Under the pieces are notes generated by a model. It saw only the letters and a list, made by a program, of their open reading frames with translations, had not been told where the DNA came from and ran no database searches. The translations under genes were made by a program, and so were the position numbers. Positions 1 to 11,428 of a DNA stretch of 64,000 nucleotides are shown in pieces. The number at the start of each line of letters is the position of its first letter. The first letter of the stretch is position 1. The DNA lies in assembly GCA_003290165.1 (NCBI GenBank), contig QNQO01000810.1, positions 124,001 to 188,000 on the forward strand, read 5' to 3'. Source of the DNA: Berberis thunbergii. Taxonomy: Eukaryota; Streptophyta; Magnoliopsida; Ranunculales; Berberidaceae.

Positions 1-312
1 TCATTTCTACTTCATCACAACAACTCAAAGTTATGCTTGTAGTAGGATTGTCAAGGCTTGCCATTGTCATGATGTAGAAAACTAGTTTCTAAGTTTAGAA
101 GGGAGGTGTGTCATTCTACAAATTGAGAAAATTCCCTGCAATAACCTGACAACAACGATGAAGGAGGTTCAAAACCACCATAGATCACGATGCTGATCAC
201 TCAGGGCCATATTGTTTTGCCAACCGCACCCAAATATCACTAGGGGCCAACTTTCGCTCCTCAACACAACAACACTGCTTGCAATGGGTGCAATGATATG
301 CATGATGCCTAG
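1..312. other. Flank left of the chromovirus, no gene recognised
   Basis: No gene or repeat is recognised. The minus strand has an open cysteine-rich stretch running up to the retrotransposon border, but it meets stops quickly and I cannot place it in a family. The bases CTAG at 309-312 recur at 5738-5741 and are the likely target-site duplication of the adjoining element. Confidence 0.4.
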
Positions 313-755
313 TGTCACAGGTTTTTTTTTACAAGTACTTCCTGTGCGGCCCTAGCAAACTCTGCCCCGACTTATCAAAGAAAGATAGTTAGTCTTGCCC
401 ACAAAAGACTTATTTAGACTTTGGAAAGCTAAGCAAGTTAAGAACACACAAGAGAGCTTAAGAAAACTAGAACTTGTATTGCTTGAATTCTCTGAGGTGG
501 TTACAACAAATGAGGCCTTAGCCTATTTATACAACTCCATCTCCTCAATGGACGGTGGTGAACAATTTGATCTAACGGTCTATAATGAACTTCTACACAC
601 ATCCTTAGAAATATCTAAGGACTAAAATCCTATGGAACTCTACGAAATCTTATTGGAGGTTCTAGATAACTCTCTCTAGAACAATGTGGAATACTCTACA
701 TTATTTATACTTGCGCGCCAACCTCACTTGGCTAGGCAAGAAGATAGTTGTGACA
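313..755 (-). repeat. Long terminal repeat (3' LTR of the chromovirus)
   Basis: It is 443 bp, begins TGTCAC and ends GTGACA on the plus strand, and matches 5300-5737 over its whole length. The short open frame at 395-625 lies wholly inside the LTR and is not a gene. Confidence 0.93.
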
Positions 756-766
756 TTCTCCCCCAC
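756..766 (-). other. Polypurine tract of the chromovirus
   Basis: Read on the minus strand this is GTGGGGGAGAA, directly abutting the 3' LTR. This is the usual position and composition of the plus-strand primer of LTR retrotransposons. The pol stop codon TAG (767-769) lies immediately upstream. Confidence 0.8.
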
Positions 767-2129
767 CTAATCAGGCGATGTCCTCGTTGCCTTCAAATCC
801 TCGTACGCTTTGATTTGCTCCTTGAATTGCCACAAATGTTGGATTGACTCCCAACTAGCTTCACTTACTGGCAATCATTTCCACTTGACGAGTAGCTCAG
901 TGTGGGAGGTTGGTTTGAATGACGCGCCACACGATCTGACACGATAGTCTCTAGTTCCTTGTCATGTTGGATCCTCATGCCCATTGGTGCTCTTTGTGAG
1001 ACTCCTCTGTTTGGATCATCCTGATCTTTCGTATACGGTTTCAGTAGGCTTACATGGAAGACTGGATGAAACTTGATCCTCGGCGACAACTCGACCTTGT
1101 AGGTTTGCTTTCCCACTTTCTTGACTATAGGGAAGGGACCCTCATATCTCCTAATAAGGCCATGATGCAATCCAGAAAGTCTGGCATGAGCATGCATCTT
1201 GACAAGCACAAGGTCTCCAACCTGGAACTCTCGAGGTCGTCTCTTCTTGTCGGCCCACTTCTTCATCCTCTTGGATGCCTTTTCCAGGTAAACTCGAGCC
1301 TCATCAGCTTGATCATTCCATCCTTTGGCAAACTTATAGGCTCATGGATTCACTCCAGTGTAGCCAGTGGCAATAGAACTCGGGGTCATAGGTTGTTGTC
1401 CCATGACAATCTCAAATGGGCTACGACCCGTCGCTTCACTCTTTTGCAAGTTGAAAGAGAATTGGGCAACATCTAGCAACTTAGCCCAATCTCGTTGGTT
1501 GGCACTCACATAGTGCCTAAGATATAACTCTAGCAAGGCATTCATCATTTCCGTTTGACCATCCGTTTGAGGATGAAAGCTAGTAGAGAAATTACGGTCG
1601 GTATCCAATAACTTGAACAACTCAGTCCAAAATTTCCCCGTGAACCGAGTATCCCGATCACTGATGATAGATTTGGGCACACCCCAATACTTCACCACAT
1701 GTTTGAGGAATAAATGTGTGGCACTGTGCACTCTTTGGGTGTGGGAATGAAGGTGGAATACTTCGAAAATCTGTCAACGACCACAAGTATCCAATTGCAA
1801 CCTTTTGATGCGGGCAACCCAACTATGAAATCTAAGGAAACACTCTCCCAAGGTTTTTCTGGGATGGGGAGGGGTTCAAGTAAGCCAGCAGGTGATTGTT
1901 GCTCCATTTTGTCTTGTTGGAATACAAGACAAGTCTTCACATATGCTTCGATATCATCCCTCATATGTGGCCAATAATAGGAATCTTCCACAAGAGCAAG
2001 AGTTCGATGTATACCTGGATGTCCCGCCCACTTGCTATCATGGCATTCTTTCAAAACTTCCTTCCTTAGGTTGTCATGAGGTGGAACATAGATTTGCCTT
2101 CCCTTAGAGTATATCAAGCCGTTTTCCAC
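767..2129 (-). pseudogene. Integrase with chromodomain remnant (broken)
   Basis: The zinc-binding region (about 1970-2070) keeps its two histidines (HPGIH context) and the first cysteine, but the second cysteine of the CxxC pair is replaced (CLVFQQ). The catalytic core follows: SLDF and VVDRF near 1800-1860, then after a frameshift near 1700-1730, SDRDTRF and HPQTDGQTE (about 1555-1670). The C-terminal module has GPFPIVKKVG and FHPVFHVSLLKPY (about 1020-1130). In a shifted frame at 767-895 a chromodomain tail reads LVKWK, a stop, then EASWE and FKEQI. At least two frameshifts and one stop make it non-functional. Confidence 0.9.
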
Positions 2130-3529
2130 CTAAAACCGTATTGTCTTCCCATATTTGACAAGAGCTATGATGGTTTGAGCCATGGAATCATGGGTCAATC
2201 CTTCCTTAATGCATCCCTTCAAGTTGCTTTGAGGTTGACTTATGTCAGCAAGTTCTTCTTTTCTACTCAAAGCATCCGCAACAAGATTAGTTTTGCCAGG
2301 CTTGTACTCCAAAGTGTAATCGAACTCTGCCAAGAAATCTTGCCACCTAGCTTGTTTTGGTGTGAGCTTCTTCTGTGTATGGAAGTAGCTAGTGGCAACA
2401 TTGTTGGTCTTGACCACAAATTTGCTCCCAAGCAAGTAATGTCGCCATATTCGCAGGCAATGCACAATCGCAGACATTTCATTCTCTTGTACTGTGTACC
2501 GCCTCTCAGTATCATTGAGCTTCCTACTTTCAAAGGCAATAGGATGCCCTTCTTGCATCAATACCCTACCAATAGCAAAGTCGGAAGCATCCCTATGTAC
2601 CTCAAAAAACATAGAATGGCTGGGAAGTGCCAACACCGGTTCTGCCACAATTGCCTTCTTCAATCCTTCGAAAGCGTGTTGGCATTTTGAACTCTAATCC
2701 CAACTTCGTCCCTTCTTGAGTAAGTCTGTCAATGGAGCAGCTATGGAAGAGTAGCCTTTAATGAGCCTTCTATAATAGTTCACCAAGCCAAGGAAAAATC
2801 TTAACTCAGTGACTTTGGTTGGTGGTTCCCATTTTGGATGGCTTGTACCTTAGACTTGTCCATATGAAGCTTGCCCTTGCCAATGATATGACCCAAGAAT
2901 GTCACCTTCTCTTGGGCAAATGAACACTTCTCCTTTTTGACATAGAGCTCGTTCTCCTTCAAGGTTTGGAACACTTGCCTCAAGTGATCCACATGTTCCT
3001 CTAATGTCTTACTATAAATCACAATGTCATCAAGGTACACAACTACGAACCGATCAAGGTAAGGAGCTAGTACCTTATTCATTAGAGTGCAAAATGTGGT
3101 CGGTGCATTAGTTAAACCAAATGGCATGACTAAGAACTCGTAAGACCCGTACCTTGTAACACATGTCGTCTTTGGTTCATCTCCTTTGGCTATGCGGACT
3201 TGATAATATCTCGAGCGCAAGTTAAACTTGGTAAAGTACCTTGCATCACCAAGTTGATCAAAGAGATCCGCAATAAGTGGAATCGGGTACTTGTTTTGTA
3301 TAGTGACCTTGTTGAGTGCCCGATAGTCAATACAAAGTCGTAGGGATCCATCATATTTCTTTTGAAATAAGACCGGCGCACCATATGGAGCTTTGGAGGG
3401 TCGGATATAACCATCATCTAGTAAATCCTTCAGTTGTCTTCTTAACTCCTCGAGCTCAGGAGGTGTCATACGATAAGGAGCAAATGCGGATGCCTTTGCT
3501 CCAACTTCTAACTCAATAGCATGATCCAC
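2130..3529 (-). pseudogene. Reverse transcriptase and RNase H domains (broken)
   Basis: The minus-strand open frame 2801-3529 carries the reverse transcriptase fingers and palm: LRLCIDYRALN, FTKFNLRS (first catalytic block, where family members have D) and the YLDDIVIYS active site, followed by FLGHIIG. RNase H follows in the frame 2130-2663 with the DASDFAIG block, ENEMSAIVH and the ADALSRK end. The two are separated by a frame break at about 2665-2800. The FTKFNLRS block has N where the first catalytic aspartate normally sits, so even this part is probably dead. Confidence 0.92.
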
Positions 3530-3532
3530 CTC

Positions 3533-4126
3533 TCACCTTAGTGGAAGCTTCTTAGGCAACTCGGCAGGCATAACATCCTTATACTCCTTGAGAACATCTT
3601 GGACGACCTTAAGTACATTCACCTCTCCATCCATGGGACCTTCGTCTTCCTTGAGGGTAGCCAAGTAAGTAGGCTCATTCCTCTTTACTCCTTTAGAAAG
3701 TTGGAGAGTGGACATCATTCTCTCCTTACTTATCTCCCATACTACGGGCACAACACAAGGTTGTCCCTTCTCCATGATGCACATAGTGTTGGCATATGGT
3801 ACCAGCAAAGCCTTCACCATGTCCAAGAAATCTATACCCAAATAGAACTTGTGATCATCAATTTGAGCAATAGTTATGTCGACTATTAGCATTGACTCCC
3901 TTGATATATCATTTTCCTTTGAATATGGTAGGTCAATTTCTTCAACAAAGTCTTTGGCCATGTAGACTGTGTCGGCTCCGGTATCCACCATGGCTTTCAA
4001 AGTCTTGTCCCCGATCTCGGTCTCCACGTAGATCCTTCCACGTGGTTGTTCTTCGATTTTAGCTTGAATGGCACTTAGGAGATTCATTGAGGCGATCCTC
4101 CTTTCCTCCTTTGCTTCTTCCTCCAT
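3533..4126 (-). pseudogene. Aspartic protease region of pol (broken polyprotein)
   Basis: The frame has MVDTGADTVYM near its middle, the D-T-G active site of retroviral-type proteases, followed by a hydrophobic strand and a linker leading to the reverse transcriptase. In chromoviruses the protease lies between the gag zinc knuckle and the reverse transcriptase, as here. The frame closes at 3533 with a stop in front of the RT frame. Confidence 0.8.
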
Positions 4127-5245
4127 GACAAGCGCGACAAGTTTCCCTCGGTTGGGACACTCAAATGCCCGATGGGGTCCACTACATAAGAAGCAAGATA
4201 TATTCTTGGGTAATCCATCTCTTTTCTCTTTTCCCTTGTCTTTGGAGTACTTGTGTCCTTGGAGGACTTCTCTTTGTCCCCCCCACCCTTGCCATCATTA
4301 CTCGGCCTTTTCACTTGCCCCTTGAATGAGTCATTCCTCTTGAACTCAATCAAGGATTCGGCTGCAACCATAGTCGTTGCAAGGTCTTGCACACCTCGCA
4401 TCTTCAATTCCAACTTGGCCCAACCCGTTAGGCCATCAAGGAAGCTAAAACAAGGCATTCTTTTCTCCCATGTTAGGAATCTCCAAGAGCAACTCTGATA
4501 ACTCCTTTACATACTCCCTTATGTGGCCTTCCTTATGTTGAAGGCGACGAAGCTTGGCCCTAGCTTCGTTTTCGGCATCCTCCGGGTAGAATTGTCTCTT
4601 GAGTTCCTTCGTGAACTCTTCCCAAGTGTCGATGGTGCATAATCCTTTCTTGACATCATCAGACCTTCTGCGCCACCAAACTGTAGCAACATTGTTTAAA
4701 TATAAGGAGACACTACGTACCTTTGATGTTTCATCTATTATGCCAACTGCATCAAAGTAGCGTTCCATGTTCAACAAGAAGTTGTCGATCTCCCTTGCAC
4801 TCCTTGCCCCACCATAGGCCTTAGGTTTGGGAGCTTCAACTCTGTGAGTGATTGTCCCTGGTGTAGTCCCACCATTGGCTACCGCAGCCATACACACACT
4901 GAGTTGAGTTTATAACTTCTCAACTCTTTCCCTGTAAGCATACATATCCACATATTTGGCAACAATTTGGGCTTCAAGGGACTCGATCTTCTTGGACATC
5001 ATGTCCACTACTACATTCAAGGCTCCTTGCATCTATTCCCGAAGCTCTTGGTCCTCCCCATTGGACGCTTGCCCCTCGATGCGTTGGTCCATGTCATCGA
5101 CTTTCTCCCTCAAGTTGGACATGGTGGCACACAACTTAGCCAACCTTTCATCCATCGCAACGATCATATCCTTCGACTTGTCCTTGCGGACTTTCCCACC
5201 TTTGTCGTTGTTGCCAGTTGCTGGGTTGTTGACCTCTGACGACAT
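4084..5245 (-). pseudogene. Gag with zinc knuckle (broken)
   Basis: Gag is the structural protein of the particle. A start at 5245 opens a charged coiled-coil-like N-terminus, with in-frame stops at 5033-5035 and near 4911. The retrotransposon gag core follows (4445-4897; FLLNMERYFDAV, VWWRRR, FTKELKRQFYP). A frameshift near 4450 leads into the next piece. The nucleocapsid knuckle CFLCSGPHRAFEC lies near 4150-4190 in another frame, the one continuing into protease. Two stops and two frameshifts mean it is inactive. Confidence 0.9.
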
Positions 5246-5285
5246 TATCTTGTGTAGGATGATTTCACCAACCTTGCCAAACTTT

Positions 5286-5297
5286 GCTCTGATACCA
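5286..5297 (-). other. Primer-binding site, initiator tRNA-Met
   Basis: The minus strand reads TGGTATCAGAGC two bases inside the 5' LTR. This is the standard plant retrotransposon match to the 3' end of initiator tRNA-Met, and it fixes the element's orientation. Confidence 0.95.
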
Positions 5298-5299
5298 AC

Positions 5300-5737
5300 T
5301 GTCACGGGCTTTCTTTTCACAAGTACTTCCCGTGCGGCCCTAGCAAACTTTACCCCGACTTATCAAAGAAAGTTAGTCAGTCTTGCCCACAAAAGACTTA
5401 CTTAGACTTTGGAAAGCTAAGCAAGTTAAGAACACACAAGAGACCTTAAGAGAACTAGAACTTGTATTGCTTGAATTCTCTGAGGTGGTTACAACAAATG
5501 AGGTCTTAGCCTATTTATACAACTTCACCTCCTCAATGGACGGTGGTGATCAATTTATCTAACGGTCTATAATGAACTTCTACACACTTCCTTAGAAATA
5601 TCTAAGGACTAGAATCCTATGGAACTCTACGGTATCTTATAGGAGGTTCTAGAGAACTCTCTCTAAAACAATGTGAAATACTCTACATTATTTATATTGC
5701 CAACCTCACTTGGCTAGGCAAGAAGATAGTTATGACA
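5300..5737 (-). repeat. Long terminal repeat (5' LTR of the chromovirus)
   Basis: It is 438 bp, TGTCAC to ATGACA on the plus strand, and is homologous to 313-755. On the minus strand it precedes the primer site and so would hold the promoter. Confidence 0.93.
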
Positions 5738-6145
5738 CTAGGTAGACGTGCCTTCAGCATAGTGGTTTTGGGTGCATGACGTAATAAGTAGAAATAAGTC
5801 CAAAGTTAAGTAACCATGAGATTTGTTTTTTCATTTCATTAAAAAAAAAAAAAAAGTGTCGAATTCTGCTCTGTTTTTTTTCTCAACCTTAAAAGTTTGA
5901 AAAAATGTGGGTCTAAAAATTTTCAAAATTATAGATATCAACTACACAGGTTGTCATGTTGATTTTAAAATTTTGCATTGTGGCCGCTCTTAAGCACTTG
6001 AAGTTGCACTTGTTTATGCATTCGTTTTAATTTTTGTGCACATTCACGATGGCCGAGCAATCAGACCAAACCAAATGCCAATCAAGGGGATGTCGATTGG
6101 TGAAGATTTAGTTAGATATGGGGGGAATTTAAGAAGAAACATGTA

Positions 6146-6324
6146 GTTAAAGACATTTTTGCCTGGGTTCCCCAGCTTGTTTGTTGCCTGGGTGGGGTAA
6201 CCCCCCCCCCCTCTTTAAACACTTTCTCTAAAAAAAAAGTAGTTAAAAAGGAGGGGCAAAATTATCTTTTTGCCCCACCCAGGCAACAACCTCACTGGTT
6301 GACCCAGGCCAGCTAGAATTTCGG
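6146..6324. mobile_element. Foldback element, GCCTGGG-arm type
   Basis: A G-rich arm beginning GCCTGGG (6161) and a second GCCTGGGTGGGG block are mirrored by CCCCACCCAGGC and CCCAGGCC before the right end CTAGAATTTCGG. Arms and right end match the element at 52508-52696. The left end is worn and no 9-bp duplication is legible. Confidence 0.7.
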
Positions 6325-6362
6325 ATTCATTAAACTTTCCAGTGATAATAACAATTGATAAA

Positions 6363-6442
6363 GTAAAATTCTAATTGTCGAGGGAAGCAGCGAGGGACCC
6401 CACAGGGAGGAGGGGGAGTCATCCATTTCTTTGGGATGCGCA
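6363..6442. mobile_element. Truncated foldback element with target duplication
   Basis: The left end is intact (GTAAAATTCTAATTGTCGAGG) and the left arm follows, but the sequence stops in the loop (GGGATGCGC) with the whole right arm missing. It is nevertheless flanked by ATTGATAAA (6354-6362) and TTTGATAAA (6443-6451), 8 of 9 identical, in the spacing seen for full-length relatives. Confidence 0.7.
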
Positions 6443-7990
6443 TTTGATAAATGTATTTATATTACTAATATCTAAAGGGTGATTAAACCCTTATAAAAAA
6501 ATTATAAAAACATCCAAACTCATGGATCTTGTATTACTATACATGATAGAAACATAGCATAATCTATCCACCGAGAAAGAGAGCTTCCACCAATGTATTT
6601 ATCTGAATATCTTCTTTAACTTGACCACCTCTGAGATCCAATGAAACATGCCACAAGATATCCCTGAATTTGGGGACTACTTGTCGAAAACGAACAAACG
6701 TACCAAAAGCGAAAAATTTGCTCTTACTAGTGACACTTGCATTCGGGTTGTTCCAACACCACTCTTCAATAAATGTCAATGGCAAATGAAGGCGACACCT
6801 CCAGTGAAACATAAGAAGACAATGAACCGCCAAAAGGGCAAATGATGGATAAAGGATGCAAAACCTTATTTGTAAGTTTGAGAAGATGGTGCCTTCCAAA
6901 CTTAAAATAGAACTACACAAACAAAGCATGCAAAACAAAAATTCTCTAGGTAACAAAAACTAATTAGTGCGACTACCCCATTGGGAACCAACATCGAAAC
7001 GATTTTTTTTCTTTATTGAGATTGTCGTATAGACTAAACTCCTTTAACAACAAACGGCGATACATAAGAATGTAGATATAACTGCAAAAAGGAAGAATAA
7101 AATCAAATAAAAAATGTAATATGTGCTATGGATGTGAAGAACAACCTCTCTCAAAATATAAATAGATGGTTGAAAAAAAAATTAAAAATTAAAAATTAGA
7201 TCACTTAAAATAAGGTAAATTTTTTTAGCGGAGCGTCAAGATTGGAAAATGGAGTTACTGCATGAGAAAAAAAGTTGAATGAAGGAATCTGTGATGAGAT
7301 TTGCAAGAAATTAGGTTGATGGGTGAGTGGAAGGCTGTGGGTTTAAAAATTGGAGGAAGAAAAGAAATGAATAACGGATTGAAGTGTGAGATAAGGAGAT
7401 TGTTGTGAAATGGAAGTGTAGGGAAGAAAGATGCAACAACATGATGAAGGATGAACTTGTGGAAATTGAATGAAACAAGCCTTACATAAAACACAACCTA
7501 CAAGTAGAAGCAAGAGAAGGAAAGGAGAGTTCATGGGGAAAAAAAAAAAATCAAGAATTGCAACTAAGACACTACAATCTGGGGAAAGAGGGTAGGAGTT
7601 TTTGAGAAAGTTTAGCTAGGCCTTCAACTAGGAAGTATGATGACTTATTGGCGTCACTTGATAATGTACCAATTGGCTAATGTGCAAGAGGTTAATTCCA
7701 ATATGTTGAGAGGGTTGATGAAGCATTTGACACTCATTTTTGGAATCAAGTAAATGTATAAGATGGAGAAAATTAACATAGAGAGGACATTCAACAAAGA
7801 GATGAGGAGTAACTGATGTCAAGAATTTTTAAGGCATGAACTAAGACTCATTTGGGATCAGTTTACCCAATATGTATTTAAAAAATCTAAGAATTAAAAT
7901 TTTATTTGAACTCTATTTGAGAAAAATTATGAATTAACATTAGAAACATGTTAAAACTTCAGCTCGTATCGAACAAAGTTGCATGTTCAG

Positions 7991-8085
7991 GTGTGCGCCA
8001 TTAAGTATCTTGCAAGGCGATCTCGGACAATGGGCACGTGTGTGCCATCAAGTATCTTGCAAGGCGATCTCGAACGATAGGCACC
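7991..8085. repeat. Two-copy tandem repeat, 48-bp period
   Basis: Two adjacent units share AGTATCTTGCAAGGCGATCT and end in a GGCAC stretch. No coding sense is seen. Similar wording (GGACAATGGG) occurs near 53030, so this may be part of a dispersed repeat. Confidence 0.75.
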
Positions 8086-8223
8086 ACAATCAGCCCATGT
8101 AACATCCAAGGTGGGCTCGAGCTCACTTCAGAATTATGATTAAAGATCCAATCATATATCGCTTAATGCATATTTAGTGGTGCATATGTTGAAACACGCT
8201 AAAATTTTAACACATTATTGTAC

Positions 8224-8336
8224 GAGTGATTCTATGTGTCGAGGGAAAGGGCGAGGAAACCAGCGAGGTAAACGAGAAAAATACTCGTTTACCTCGCTGG
8301 TTTCCTCGCTCTTTCCCTCGACATTTAGAATTTCCC
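8224..8336. mobile_element. Foldback element with 9-bp target duplication
   Basis: This is a near-perfect 113-bp hairpin. The left end is GAGTGATTCTATGTGTCGAGG and the right end CCTCGACATTTAGAATTTCCC. The arms carry GCGAGGAAACCAGCGAGG and its complement, with a very short loop around an ACTCGTTT palindrome. It is flanked by TTATTGTAC at 8215-8223 and 8337-8345 (9 of 9). Confidence 0.9.
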
Positions 8337-8755
8337 TTATTGTACTCCTTAGTTTTTCTCAGAATTTTAAGTGAAACTCAAACCTTTAACTAAATCATTT
8401 AAATTGTAAATATTTTTGCTCAAGTCCCTTTTAACTGAATAAAAAAAATGGATATTCACTGATAATTGATGTCAATACACGTGAAAAATGAAAAATCTAG
8501 AGAGCTAAGCCAAGACAGCGACAAGGGTTCTTTGTTCGCGTGATTGTATTCAATTAGGTTATCTCTAGGATAATTGATGGTATTGAGCCTGCCTGGCTCT
8601 TTAGAAAAGTTTCTTGAACAATTGGGTCCTTCAATGAACATGTTGGAAGGCGAAATTTCAACCTTATGACATCACCACCAAAATCATTAACACATCATGT
8701 TGGAAGACCCAGGAGCATTTTAAGGGCGAAATTCACCGATACTGAGTAGCATAAA

Positions 8756-9243
8756 TTAAGAGTGGGCAAAAATCGATTTAAATACGGTTAACCGACCGCA
8801 TCGATTATAAACGGTTCGAAATCGATTTACGATTTTGAACCGACCGATTTATAATCGAAGCGACCGATTAATTAGATATATATATAAACAACTAAATAAC
8901 AGGTAGGTGTCAATACCTGATTAGTGCAACAAATGCACTGCATTACACTCATGTTGCACTGAATCACCTCCATCCCTCAAAGTTTTCAATTTTAGACTAA
9001 AAATTGGATCTATAAAAAAATTGGACCTGTAAAAAAATTGGACATGTTTTAATGAAAGTCTTTCAAATGCTTGAGCCTGAAATTTTGGTCCAACCGAACC
9101 GATCCAAAATTCGGTTCAACCGAATTCATCAGTTTACAAATACAAAATTCGGTTTCGATTTAAATTTTGGACAAACCGAATGAAATCGGCTCGAAATCGA
9201 TTTGAGGCTCAAAACCGAACCGAACCAACATTTCCCACCCCTA
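8756..9243. mobile_element. Non-autonomous hAT-like element
   Basis: It is 488 bp with hAT-like ends (AGAGTGGGCA at left, CCCACCCCTA at right), many CCGAACC/CGATTT subterminal repeats and no coding capacity. The flanks AGCATAAA (8748-8755) and AGCATAAC (9244-9251) agree at 7 of 8 positions. Eight-bp duplications are diagnostic of the hAT superfamily. Confidence 0.85.
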
Positions 9244-9251
9244 AGCATAAC

Positions 9252-9892
9252 CACAGCTGTGAAGATTTGCCAATCTTTATCACATGATTGCGACTCTTAC
9301 ATTTGATCCATAAGATGACCAACTGAAAGTGCTAAGGCTGTTATGCAGTGCAGAGCGGCGGTACAAGATAGTAAATGGTAAACAAAAGGATCAAGAAAGA
9401 AAGAAAACGGCACATGCACATTACAAACAAATTGGTAGAGGAGACAACAGCGCTCAGCTTAAATGTGACAAAACGCAAGCCATATTGGTAGCCTAAGGAA
9501 TAAAAATGCAAGCATCGCAAATAACAAATGACCATACATAGCTTAGCTCAGATTGGCCATCTTAAATTCTTGATTTCTTGAAAATACTAAATAAACAAAA
9601 TTCAGGGGGCACAAGAGACCCAAATGGACGCCCATTCCTAAATACCAGTTAAGGTTTTCCAGGGAGGTTTGTAATAGCCCATCAAACAAACTCAGAATTG
9701 CATGTAATAATGATAATTTTGACTAAATGAGGGATCAAACTTGCATTAAAAACAAACTGTAAGATCCAATAAATCTTGACGAATGCTAAAACTTGGAAAG
9801 TAACTACCGAGCAATCCATCCAAATGGACAAGCACTAAGCTAAATTGCACATCCAAACCACAAAATCATTCTTAGAAGCCAACCTAAGATTC
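9252..9892 (-). other. Downstream region of the RNA-binding protein gene
   Basis: No other gene is seen. The first few hundred bases past the stop codon on the minus strand should be 3' untranslated region. I did not find a clear poly(A) site. Confidence 0.4.
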
Positions 9893-10625
9893 TCAGAATG
9901 CATCACCGCCACCACCATAACTTGAACCACCACCACCACCAAAACCACCACCACCACCACCAAAATTGTTGCGGGGAGGTCTGTCATTAGCAAAGCTGAC
10001 ACGAATGCTCCTTCCTTGCAATTCCTACAAAATCTCATTAAATTAGCAACAAATATGAAATATGCAAATATGTAAATAAATAAATAAAAAGGTATCTATT
10101 GCGAGTCCCGATTTCTGACATATACCTTGCCGTCCATGGATGAGACAGCTGCAGATGCAGACTCAGAATCACAGAAGTTCACAAACCCAAATCCCCTTGA
10201 TCTACCAGTGTCGCGGTCTGTAATCACTCTCGCTATATACAAAAAACAAAGCATAGCATTGGCAATAATCATCTCTCATAAAAATGCTGCATATAATTGC
10301 CACAGCAAATATTTAACTATAGAAATATATTCATCTGAACATCAAGGAAGCTAGTGGGCTAACCTTCATTGACCTCTCCAAAGCCAGAAAATGCATCTTT
10401 AAGAGACTGGTCATCAGTTCCATATGAAAGACCTAATATGAAAAAACATTCACAATGTCAAACAACAATCTAGTTTTACGCTTCCACATTTTACAATATT
10501 GTACAACATATACCTCCAATGAAAAGCTTTGATTGTGACATGCTTCTATATAAATTCAGCATGGAAGTCATTGGGGCCTGTCCAGTCTGCTTAATAAGGC
10601 TTCCAAATCTACCAGAAAAGGCCAT
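9893..10625 (-). CDS. Glycine-rich RNA-binding protein, organelle-targeted type
   Basis: Four coding exons on the minus strand (10625-10514, 10432-10364, 10232-10126, 10024-9893) join to 420 nt, giving 139 residues, all with GT/AG borders and matching phases. Residues 1-30 (MAFSGRFGSLIKQTG...) are basic and hydroxylated with no acidic residues, like a mitochondrial presequence. One RRM follows at about 33-110, with RNP2 KLFIGGLSY and RNP1 RGFGFVNF, then a short tail of glycine runs with tyrosine. Layout and sequence match the plant GR-RBP2 / mitochondrial glycine-rich RNA-binding class, whose members bind organelle transcripts and take part in editing, splicing or cold response. The glycine tail (about 20 residues) is short for the class. 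Targeting is inferred only from the N-terminus. Confidence 0.92.
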
Positions 10626-10632
10626 CTTTACG

Positions 10633-11338
10633 CTGCACAGATATAATCCCATTTAATCAATAACAGAAAACCCATACAAAATACATACTGAAATCATATA
10701 CATCTCTATAATCCACCCTCCCTCCACCAAAAAGAGATATATGAAGAAAAATTATTTAACCCACCTGTCATTCCCTCATTCTTCAATTCTACTATACCCC
10801 ACACAAAACACCACAACCAAAGTACATCATCTACATATAAAACCTAACAATTTATAATGATAAAAAAACCAAACAAAAATGAAATTCTAAGAGTTCAACA
10901 AACAAAGGTCATTACCACTATTCACTACAAAAAGAGACTTTTATATTCCAGCCTCAATAACTCACCCCTCTCTTTATCTTTCTCTATCTACGGTTTCGGT
11001 TTCGCTAATCAAACATCTAGCCTCCAATAATCCATGAAAACAGAAGAAAAAAAAAAAAAAACTTAACTGAATCAAACATAACTTGATGATCCCCCAAAAC
11101 CCCATACAAGTAAACAAACCAACACCAAATTTATTTTTTAGAAAAAGAACACAAATCATACCAAAAAACCCCGGATATCTGCAAAGACACCAATAGGACA
11201 TAAAACCCAAACAAAATTACTGATCTAGAGCAACCACAACAAGTGATCTAGGGAAATCACAACAGCTGCAAGCTAACGAAAGATGAACACTAACATATGT
11301 AACTAATCGAAACTGAAAGAAGAAGAAGAGTTGCTTAC
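10633..11338 (-). other. Intron in the 5' leader of the RNA-binding protein gene
   Basis: The minus strand has a donor CAGAG|GTAAGC at 11339/11338 and an acceptor CTGTGCAG|CG at 10633/10632, seven bases before the start codon. Leader introns of this size are common in plant RNA-binding protein genes. The leader exon would run from about 11339 to 11450. Confidence 0.7.
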
Positions 11339-11428
11339 CTCTGCGACAAATAGACCTGAAAGGAAGAAAAAGTGATGAAAGAAGAAGAAGAAGAAGGGGT
11401 TTGAGGGTTTATGAAGAAGGATAGTGCG

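Larger units (their letters stand above)
313..5737 (-). mobile_element. Degenerate Ty3/gypsy LTR retrotransposon (chromovirus)
   Basis: The element is complete in structure but dead in coding. It has two LTRs (5300-5737 is the 5' LTR, 313-755 the 3' LTR), an initiator tRNA-Met primer site inside the 5' LTR, a purine tract before the 3' LTR, and gag, protease, reverse transcriptase, RNase H, integrase and a chromodomain remnant in that order on the minus strand. That order and the chromodomain define a chromovirus. The reading frame is broken by several frameshifts and stops, so it cannot make a full polyprotein. LTRs start TGTCAC and end GTGACA or ATGACA, and CTAG lies at both outer borders. 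The two LTRs differ at roughly 30 sites plus small indels by eye, so the insertion is not recent. Confidence 0.95.
5738..8755. other. Intergenic, no host gene seen
   Basis: The stretch is AT-rich and holds three foldback elements and a short tandem duplication (listed separately). Open frames such as 6564-6956 and 7255-7534 match no family I know and have no exon-like context. The last eight bases (8748-8755) are the target duplication of the hAT element that follows. Confidence 0.5.

Noticed and set aside
395..625. 76-residue open frame, plus strand
   Set aside because: It lies wholly within the left LTR of the chromovirus and the same segment in the other LTR is frameshifted.
6564..6956. 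130-residue open frame, minus strand
   Set aside because: No recognisable domain, biased hydrophobic composition and no promoter or splice signals.
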